Source: Methylophilus sp. (GTDB taxonomy: Bacteria > Pseudomonadota > Gammaproteobacteria > Burkholderiales > Methylophilaceae). Taken from it: a stretch of DNA of 8,956 bases. The stretch spans positions 1-8,956 of the forward strand of contig JAIXZQ010000152.1 of the NCBI GenBank assembly GCA_027489475.1. The letters run 5' to 3'. The position numbers and the translations under genes were made by a program. Under the pieces are notes generated by a model. That model was not told where the DNA came from, ran no database searches, and worked only from the letters and a program-made list of their open reading frames with translations. Position 1 is the stretch's first letter. Each line of letters starts with the position of its first letter. Below are positions 1-4,473 of this stretch, piece by piece.

Positions 1-1
1 C

Positions 2-898
2 AGCAACAAAGACAAGCCTGCGGCCCCAGATGGCGTGGTTGAACCTGCGCCCGCCGATCCCGCTGAGGCCGCGCCCCCCACACCGCCCAAGCCGGCAAAA
101 AAGGCAGCTTCATCCGGCAAAGCGCCAACTACTGAGGCCGAGGCTGGCAAACAAAACGCCAACAAAAAAGACCCGTCTGCGAAAGCTTCAGATAAATCTG
201 CAGCCAAAGACAGTGCTAAAACAGGCAAGGATGATTGGGCATACAGTGGCGACAAAGGCCCTGAACACTGGGGCACCCTCAACCCCACGTTTGCGGCCTG
301 TAGTGCAGGCAGCCAACAATCGCCTATCAATATTGACAACACCATTGCAGCCGCGCTCAAACCGATCAAGCGGCTGCAAAAATTTCCACTTAAAACTGCT
401 GCGTTTAAAGACCATAGCTTGGTGCTAGATGCCGGCAGCGGCAATATGATGGTGCTAGACCAAAAGCCTTATCAGTTAAAGTACATTGCCGTGCACGTGC
501 CGGGTGAGCATCAAATCAAACAAAAAGTGGCGGCGGCCGAGCTGCATATGGTGCATGAGGACAAAGCCGGGCATCGCGTCATTTTGGCCATTTTGCTTGA
601 AGAAGGCGCCACGCACCCAGCCATCGAAAAACTGTTGGGACAATTACCTAAAGACCATCAGCAGACTAAAACGTTGAGTGTAAGGGTGACACCGGCTGAC
701 TTGATGCCAGCCAAACCAGCCTATTATCGATATAGCGGTTCATTAACCACGCCACCTTGCAGTGAAGGCGTGCAGTGGGTCATCATCAAAGAAACTCTTA
801 AAGTCTCCAAGTTTCAGCTTGAAGGCTTACGGCAGGCCCTGGGCGCGCCCAATCAGCGCCCCGTGCAAGACAGTCAAGGACGCATGATTCTAGAGTAG
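2..898 (+). CDS. Alpha-carbonic-anhydrase-like protein, 5'-truncated by window, lacking one zinc ligand
   Basis: The reading frame is open from base 2, so the true start and any signal peptide lie upstream; the GTG at 35 is probably internal. The first ~78 codons are an Ala/Pro/Lys/Asp-rich, probably disordered linker. From about 236 an alpha-carbonic anhydrase fold follows: WAYSG, EHWG (263-274), QSPINI, DHSL (proton-shuttle-like His), PGEH, ELHMVH, YSGSLTTPPCSEG and a closing NQRPVQ...GR. Two cysteines (codons 299-301 and 758-760) match the usual bacterial disulfide, which suggests a periplasmic location. The family zinc site is HxH plus a distant His. Here the first His is Ala (codon 488-490), while the second (494-496) and third (545-547) remain. 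The spacing from PGEH to ELH is canonical, so the alignment is not in doubt. CO2 hydration is therefore questionable, and a binding or structural role is possible. The fold is near certain; activity is not. Confidence 0.87.
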   Translation, partial: SNKDKPAAPDGVVEPAPADPAEAAPPTPPKPAKKAASSGKAPTTEAEAGKQNANKKDPSAKASDKSAAKDSAKTGKDDWAYSGDKGPEHWGTLNPTFAACSAGSQQSPINIDNTIAAALKPIKRLQKFPLKTAAFKDHSLVLDAGSGNMMVLDQKPYQLKYIAVHVPGEHQIKQKVAAAELHMVHEDKAGHRVILAILLEEGATHPAIEKLLGQLPKDHQQTKTLSVRVTPADLMPAKPAYYRYSGSLTTPPCSEGVQWVIIKETLKVSKFQLEGLRQALGAPNQRPVQDSQGRMILE

Positions 899-996
899 CC
901 TCGTTGAAATCACGGGCGCGCTTGAAGCACAGTTTATTTCCTGTCTGCTAGATGCACCGACGCGTCGCACAACGTCCATCCTTACCCCCAATTTTT

Positions 997-1024
997 TTAG
1001 CCGACTGCGCACGCCCGCGGCTAA
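997..1024. repeat. Inverted repeat upstream of ispE
   Basis: TTAGCCG (997-1003) and CGGCTAA (1018-1024) form a perfect 7-bp inverted repeat around a 14-base G+C-rich centre. A T-run (992-998) lies before the stem and not after it, so it does not look like a terminator for the upstream gene. On the minus strand the stem would be followed by A, not T. The right arm falls where a -35 element for the proposed ispE promoter would sit, so it may be an operator or may be chance. I recognise no known regulator site. Confidence 0.3.
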
Positions 1025-1045
1025 GCGCTGATGTGGCGCATGCTT

Positions 1046-1051
1046 TACAAT
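1046..1051 (+). promoter_or_regulatory. Candidate -10 element for ispE
   Basis: TACAAT matches the sigma-70 -10 consensus at five of six bases and ends 7 bases before the ispE ATG at 1059. Transcription would then start at or within a base of the ATG, giving a leaderless or nearly leaderless message. No Shine-Dalgarno-like sequence lies before the ATG, which fits. There is no convincing -35 at 16-18 bp spacing (AAGCGC and neighbours), so a promoter here is only a possibility. Confidence 0.35.
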
Positions 1052-1058
1052 ACACAGT

Positions 1059-1934
1059 ATGACAAGTATCACTACCCTTGCCCCGTGCAAGCTCAATTTG
1101 TTTTTGCATATCACCGGTCGCCGCGACGATGGCTACCACCTGTTGCAAAGCTTGTTTTTATTGCTCGCGTACGGCGATACCCTCACCATCACCCGCCGTG
1201 AAGACGGTGAATTACGTCTGTTGCAGCCTCTGGCCGGCGTGTTGCCCGCACAAGACCTATGCATACGCGCCGCGCGGGCGTTGCAACAAGCCACGGGGTG
1301 TCGGTTGGGTGCAGATATCCTCTGCGAAAAGCGTACACCGCTAGGCGGTGGACTCGGCGGTGGCAGCTCAGATGCGGCCAGTGTCTTAATGGCACTTAAT
1401 CAGCTTTGGCAACTGGGGTTAACACGCGAGGCATTAATGCAGATTGGTGTTTCATTGGGCGCTGATGTGCCGGTATTTATTTTTGGTCAAACTGCTTGGG
1501 CCGAAGGCATAGGCGAACAGCTGATTGCATGGCCATGGCAACAAGCCGTTTTAGCGCGCTATTACGTGGTTTTAACGCCTGCGCTGGCGGTGCCCACCGC
1601 ACAAATTTTTGCACAGCAAGCATTGACAAGAGACTCGAAACCATTGAGAATAGCGGACTTTTCAAACGGCGCATTTGCAAGCGAGTTCTGGCAAAACACC
1701 AGAAATGACCTGCAAGCCGTCGTCTGCACGCTCTACCCCGCAGTGGCTCAATTAATAGACTGGGCCAGCCAATTTGGACCTGCGCGTATGAGTGGCTCTG
1801 GAGCCTCGGTTTTTGTGGTGGTAGACAGTGCAAGGCAAGCCGAAGAAATACTGTCACAACGTCCAGAAAACACTTCTGGATTTTGGGCAAAAGGGTTAGA
1901 ATACCATCCGCTTTTTAGCACCTTGGCGTCTTAG
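1059..1934 (+). CDS. ispE: 4-diphosphocytidyl-2-C-methyl-D-erythritol kinase
   Basis: This cytosolic GHMP kinase phosphorylates the 2-hydroxyl of CDP-methylerythritol with ATP, the fourth step of the non-mevalonate (MEP) route to isoprenoid precursors. The 291-residue length is normal. Motif 1 is PCKLNLFLHI (residues 9-18, Lys11 and Asn13) followed by DDGYH (23-27). The ATP-binding glycine-rich loop PLGGGLGGGSSDAA spans 94-107. The catalytic Asp lies in GADVP (Asp136), and GHMP motif 3 is MSGSGASVF (244-252). Most family members have PAKLN where this one has PCKLN, a mild variant. The ATG at 1059 puts the conserved N-terminus at the expected distance, but it lacks a Shine-Dalgarno sequence. 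The gene ends 35 bases before tRNA-Gln with no clear terminator, so the two may share a transcript. Confidence 0.97.
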   Translation: MTSITTLAPCKLNLFLHITGRRDDGYHLLQSLFLLLAYGDTLTITRREDGELRLLQPLAGVLPAQDLCIRAARALQQATGCRLGADILCEKRTPLGGGLGGGSSDAASVLMALNQLWQLGLTREALMQIGVSLGADVPVFIFGQTAWAEGIGEQLIAWPWQQAVLARYYVVLTPALAVPTAQIFAQQALTRDSKPLRIADFSNGAFASEFWQNTRNDLQAVVCTLYPAVAQLIDWASQFGPARMSGSGASVFVVVDSARQAEEILSQRPENTSGFWAKGLEYHPLFSTLAS

Positions 1935-1969
1935 TAACACCAAGCTAAATAAGTAGGATTAAAAGTTTT

Positions 1970-2046
1970 TGGGGAGTCGCCAAGCTGGTTAAGGCACCGG
2001 ATTTTGATTCCGGCATGCGAAGGTTCGAATCCTTCCTCCTCAGCCA
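1970..2046 (+). tRNA. tRNA-Gln (anticodon TTG)
   Basis: A full 77-base cloverleaf can be drawn. The acceptor stem TGGGGAG (1970-1976) pairs with CTCCTCA (2036-2042) with one G-T wobble. The D arm is next. The anticodon stem CCGGA/TCCGG (1997-2001/2009-2013) encloses loop TTTTGAT with anticodon TTG at 2004-2006. The T arm is GAAGG-TTCGAAT-CCTTC. The discriminator is G and the CCA end (2044-2046) is encoded. It decodes CAA, and CAG by wobble. A tRNA-Gln between ispE and prs is the usual arrangement in betaproteobacteria. A TAGGAT at 1954-1959 could be its own -10 box, but read-through from ispE is equally possible. Confidence 0.98.
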
Positions 2047-2055
2047 AATAAAAAC

Positions 2056-2094
2056 AAGCGTGTAGATTTGACGATTTACACGCTTAAATTTTTT
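2056..2094 (+). terminator. Rho-independent terminator after tRNA-Gln
   Basis: AAGCGTGTA (2056-2064) pairs perfectly with TACACGCTT (2077-2085). G-T and A-T pairs can extend the stem by two around the loop TTTGACGA. A run of six T (2089-2094) follows closely. An A-rich stretch (2047-2054) lies before the stem. It should end the ispE/tRNA-Gln transcript. Its loop and T-run overlap a candidate prs promoter. Confidence 0.85.
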
Positions 2095-2096
2095 AT
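2068..2096 (+). promoter_or_regulatory. Candidate sigma-70 promoter of prs nested in the terminator
   Basis: TTGACG (2068-2073, five of six to TTGACA) lies in the terminator loop. After exactly 17 bp comes TTTTAT (2091-2096, four of six to TATAAT), made from the terminator T-run. Transcription would start near 2103, leaving a leader of about 70 bases before the preferred TTG start at 2172. The gene needs a promoter in this area because the terminator isolates it from ispE and the tRNA. The call rests on consensus match and spacing only. Confidence 0.5.
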
Positions 2097-2105
2097 AGGC
2101 ACTGG

Positions 2106-2123
2106 ATGCATAGCAGTATGCAT
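2106..2123 (+). repeat. Perfect inverted repeat in prs leader
   Basis: ATGCATA (2106-2112) and TATGCAT (2117-2123) form a perfect 7-bp stem with a 4-base GCAG loop. It sits within a few bases of the predicted 5' end of the prs transcript. It could be an RNA stem protecting the 5' end or a dimeric protein site in DNA. It does not resemble the enteric PurR operator. The ATG triplets within it include the alternative prs start at 2106. Confidence 0.4.
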
Positions 2124-2157
2124 ACCAAAGCCCATCGTCAAGACATCGTCATCGTAA

Positions 2158-2164
2158 AAAAGGG
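2158..2164 (+). promoter_or_regulatory. Ribosome binding site that favours the TTG start of prs
   Basis: AAAAGGG ends 7 bases before the TTG at 2172, good Shine-Dalgarno spacing. Neither the ATG at 2106 nor the ATG pair at 2187/2190 has a comparable purine-rich sequence before it. This is the main sequence reason for choosing the TTG. Confidence 0.55.
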
Positions 2165-2171
2165 TACAACG

Positions 2172-3122
2172 TTGAGTCACGCCAACATGATGGTATTTAC
2201 CGGCAATGCTAATCCGGTACTGGCCCAAGAAGTCGCCTCGCATTTAGGTATTGCGTTGGGCAGAGCCGACGTAGGCCGCTTTTCAGATGGCGAAATCATG
2301 CTTGAACTGTTGGAAAACGTGCGTGGCCGCGATGTGTTTGTGTTGCAATCGACCAGTTATCCGACCAATGACAGCCTGATGGAAGTCATGGTCATGGTCG
2401 ATGCCTTACGTCGCTCATCGGCGGGGCGCATTACGGCGGCCATCCCATATTTGGGCTATTCGCGGCAAGACCGCCGTCCACGCTCAGCGCGGGTGGCGAT
2501 TACGGCAAAAGTGGTGGCCAATATGTTAACCAGCGTGGGCGTGAATCGCCTGCTGACCATGGATTTGCACTCTGACCAAATTCAGGGCTTTTTTGATATT
2601 CCGGTGGACAATATTTATGCCACCCCTATTTTGCTCGACGATTTGGCAAAACAGCAACCAGAAAATCTGGTGGTGGTGTCGCCAGATGTGGGCGGCGTAG
2701 TGCGTGCCCGCGCCGCTGCCAAGCAACTGAATGCAGACTTGGCGATTATCGACAAGCGTAGACCCAAAGCCAATGTGGCCAAGGTCATGAATATTATTGG
2801 TGAAGTCGAAGGCCGCACCTGCGTCATCATGGATGACATGGTGGATACCGCGAATACCTTGTGTGAAGCTGCCGCAGCGCTGAAAAATCGCGGCGCCACC
2901 AAAGTGGTGGCTTATGCCACGCACCCGGTGTTGTCCGGCGGCGCAGGTCAGCGGATTTCAGCCTCTGCGCTGGATGAATTGGTGGTCACCAACACCATCG
3001 CTTTAAATGATGAGGCGCGCGCCTGCAGCAAGATACGCCAACTGAGCGCCGCGCCCTTACTTGCTGAAACCATCAAGCGTATCAGCCAAGAAGAGTCAGT
3101 CTCTTCATTGTTTATGGATTAA
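2172..3122 (+). CDS. prs: Ribose-phosphate pyrophosphokinase (PRPP synthetase)
   Basis: This cytosolic enzyme transfers pyrophosphate from ATP to ribose 5-phosphate. The product PRPP feeds purine, pyrimidine, histidine, tryptophan and NAD synthesis. With the TTG start the protein has 316 residues, the usual class I length, beginning [15 protein letters not shown]. Landmarks in that numbering are the ATP-contacting [10 protein letters not shown] (98-107), [11 protein letters not shown] (131-141, His133), [11 protein letters not shown], catalytic-loop IDKRRP (193-198) and the PRPP-binding [12 protein letters not shown] (218-229). The frame is open further upstream. An ATG at 2106 would add 22 residues with no counterpart in the family, so I reject it, though not with certainty. 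It is probably co-transcribed with rplY, whose ATG lies 81 bases after the stop, from a promoter at about 2068-2096. Confidence 0.96.
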   Translation: MSHANMMVFTGNANPVLAQEVASHLGIALGRADVGRFSDGEIMLELLENVRGRDVFVLQSTSYPTNDSLMEVMVMVDALRRSSAGRITAAIPYLGYSRQDRRPRSARVAITAKVVANMLTSVGVNRLLTMDLHSDQIQGFFDIPVDNIYATPILLDDLAKQQPENLVVVSPDVGGVVRARAAAKQLNADLAIIDKRRPKANVAKVMNIIGEVEGRTCVIMDDMVDTANTLCEAAAALKNRGATKVVAYATHPVLSGGAGQRISASALDELVVTNTIALNDEARACSKIRQLSAAPLLAETIKRISQEESVSSLFMD

Positions 3123-3170
3123 AGTTTCACACCACTGGCTGGTCGCGGCGAGTGGATTTTAGTGCAGTAC

Positions 3171-3184
3171 CGCCTAACAAGGCG
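3171..3184 (+). promoter_or_regulatory. Small hairpin just before the rplY ribosome binding site
   Basis: CGCCT (3171-3175) and AGGCG (3180-3184) form a perfect 5-bp stem with an AACA loop, 9 bases before the GGAG of rplY. Only three T follow, too few for a convincing terminator. It could influence rplY translation or partially reduce prs read-through. The stem is short enough to be chance. Confidence 0.3.
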
Positions 3185-3203
3185 TTTATGATTGGAGTCT
3201 CAA

Positions 3204-3803
3204 ATGAGTATCGAAATTAAAGCCGTCAAACGTGACGTAAAAGGTACGGGTGCGAGCCGCCGCCTGCGTCGCGCTGGCAGCGTGCCGGGTGTGGTTTACG
3301 GCGGTGATCAAGCCGCTGTTGCCGTAATGTTAGACCACAAAGAGCTGTTTTTGCAGTTCCGTCACGAAGCGTTTCACGCATCCATCCTCAGCTTAGTGCT
3401 GGATGGCAAAGCTGAGAGCGTATTGTTGCGTGACTATCAATTGCACCCAGTGCGCAACACCATTCAGCATATCGACTTTCAGCGCGTATCCGCGACTGAA
3501 AAAATCCACGTCAAAGTGCCTTTCCACTTCGTGAACGAAGAATTGGCCCCAGGCGTGAAACTGAGTGGTGGCAATGTGTCACACATTCAAACTGAAGCTG
3601 ACATCAGCTGCTTGGCGAAAGATTTGCCAGAGTTCATCGAAGTCGATTTGGGCAGCTTAGAAGCCGGTCACTCCATCCACTTGTCACAAATCAAACTGCC
3701 AAAAGGCGTTGAATTTGTGCAACTGGCACACGGTGACGATGCTGCAGTAGCCACTATTCTGAAACCACGTGGTGGTGAAGAAGCCAGTGCTGCTGCTGAA
3801 TAA
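3204..3803 (+). CDS. rplY: 50S ribosomal protein L25, long Ctc/TL5 form
   Basis: This protein binds 5S rRNA in the central protuberance of the large ribosomal subunit. It has 199 residues and the two-domain structure of the Ctc/TL5 type, compared with under 100 residues in E. coli L25. The N-terminal RNA-binding domain (about 1-90) begins MSIEIKAVKRDVKGTGASRRLRRAG and includes VPGVVYGG. The C-terminal beta-rich domain covers about residues 98-185. The tail is Glu/Ala-rich (GGEEASAAAE). The ATG at 3204 is chosen because GGAG (3194-3197) lies 6 bases upstream and the N-terminus matches the family; the in-frame TTG at 3192 overlaps that site. It follows prs in the same direction and is closed by a strong terminator 24 bases after the stop. 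Confidence 0.96.
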   Translation: MSIEIKAVKRDVKGTGASRRLRRAGSVPGVVYGGDQAAVAVMLDHKELFLQFRHEAFHASILSLVLDGKAESVLLRDYQLHPVRNTIQHIDFQRVSATEKIHVKVPFHFVNEELAPGVKLSGGNVSHIQTEADISCLAKDLPEFIEVDLGSLEAGHSIHLSQIKLPKGVEFVQLAHGDDAAVATILKPRGGEEASAAAE

Positions 3804-3827
3804 TCGCGGTTAGCGCACCTGAAGCTC

Positions 3828-3856
3828 AAAACGCGCACTCCGGTGCGCGTTTTTTT
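3828..3856 (+). terminator. Strong rho-independent terminator after rplY
   Basis: ACGCGCAC (3831-3838) pairs perfectly with GTGCGCGT (3843-3850), closed by a C(TCCG)G loop of the very stable UNCG class. Three further A-T pairs extend the stem to 11 bp (3828-3838/3843-3853), and seven T run from 3850 to 3856. The A-run on the other side could let it act weakly in reverse. It should end the prs-rplY transcript and leaves only 25 bases before pth. Confidence 0.92.
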
Positions 3857-3881
3857 ATGGCCGGTAAGAAAGCACAAACGC

Positions 3882-4454
3882 ATGAGTGGAATCCGACTGA
3901 TTACAGGGCTGGGCAATCCCGGCGAAAAATACAGCATGACACGGCACAATGCTGGCTTTTGGTTAATAGACCTGCTGGCGCAACAGTCAGGCAGCCGCTT
4001 GTCGATTGAAGCCAAGCTGTTTGGTGAGGCAGGCAAATGGCAACCACACGCCGACAAATGGTTGCTCAAGCCCAGCACGTTTATGAATGCCAGCGGTAAA
4101 TCGGTGGCGGCGTTAGCGCATTATTACAAAATCCACCCCAATGAAATCTTAGTGGTGCATGACGAGCTGGATTTACCGCCTGGCCAAGCCAAGCTCAAAT
4201 TTGGCGGCGGGCATGGCGGACACAATGGCTTGCGTGATATTCACGCGGCCTTGGGCACCCCAGACTACTGGCGCTTACGGATAGGCATCGGCCATCCGGG
4301 CAATAAGGCTGAGGTGGTGAATTTTGTGCTGAAGGCGGCAGACCGCGCCACGCAAGCGCTGATAGATGACAGCGTGATTAAGGCCAGCGGGGTGTGCGAT
4401 TTATTGGCCAGTGGGCAATTTGAAAAGGCCATGCTGACCTTACACAGCAAATAG
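3882..4454 (+). CDS. pth: Peptidyl-tRNA hydrolase
   Basis: This cytosolic enzyme cleaves the ester bond of peptidyl-tRNAs that drop off the ribosome, recycling tRNA. It is normally essential. The protein has 190 residues, typical for bacterial Pth. Landmarks are LITGLGNPGEKY (6-17, Asn12), TRHNAGF with catalytic His22, KPSTFMNASGKSV (63-75, Asn69), HDELDLPPG (Asp94), and GGGHGGHNGLRDI (108-120, His114 and Asn115). RLRIGIGHPG (131-140) follows. The ATG at 3882 gives the normal N-terminus. An in-frame GTG at 3843 would begin inside the terminator stem and is rejected. The ribosome binding site is weak (AAGAAAG, 3866-3872). I find no convincing promoter in the 25 bases after the terminator, so it may depend on read-through from rplY. 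It converges on the next gene with only 19 bases between stops. Confidence 0.96.
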   Translation: MSGIRLITGLGNPGEKYSMTRHNAGFWLIDLLAQQSGSRLSIEAKLFGEAGKWQPHADKWLLKPSTFMNASGKSVAALAHYYKIHPNEILVVHDELDLPPGQAKLKFGGGHGGHNGLRDIHAALGTPDYWRLRIGIGHPGNKAEVVNFVLKAADRATQALIDDSVIKASGVCDLLASGQFEKAMLTLHSK

Positions 4455-4473
4455 TGTGCTGTGCACGCATGTA

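Noticed and set aside
35..37. GTG as the start of the anhydrase-like gene
   Set aside because: The frame is open upstream to base 2 with the same Ala/Pro/Lys-rich composition, there is no ribosome binding site, and no signal peptide follows. The gene is better treated as truncated by the window.
1477..1890. 137-residue open frame on the minus strand inside ispE
   Set aside because: It lies wholly opposite a well-supported gene, shows no recognisable family and has arginine/proline-rich shadow composition.
1922..1944. Imperfect inverted repeat CTTGG/CCAAG at the end of ispE as a terminator
   Set aside because: Only five perfect pairs plus a mismatch, and no T-run follows; it would also cut off tRNA-Gln without a clear separate promoter.
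2526..2924. 132-residue minus-strand frame opposite prs
   Set aside because: Shadow of the conserved prs coding sequence; no ribosome binding site or family resemblance.
3192..3203. TTG at 3192 as the rplY start
   Set aside because: It overlaps the GGAG ribosome binding site of the ATG at 3204 and adds four residues not expected in the family.
3853..3870. TTTTAT or TAAGAA as a -10 box for pth, by analogy with prs
   Set aside because: Neither has an acceptable -35 at 16-18 bp (AACGCG and GGTGCG respectively).
3843..3881. GTG at 3843 as the pth start
   Set aside because: It lies in the terminator stem and adds 13 residues before the normal Pth N-terminus.
3668..4078. 136-residue minus-strand frame spanning rplY end and pth start
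   Set aside because: It crosses a strong terminator and two conserved plus-strand genes and has no recognisable domain.
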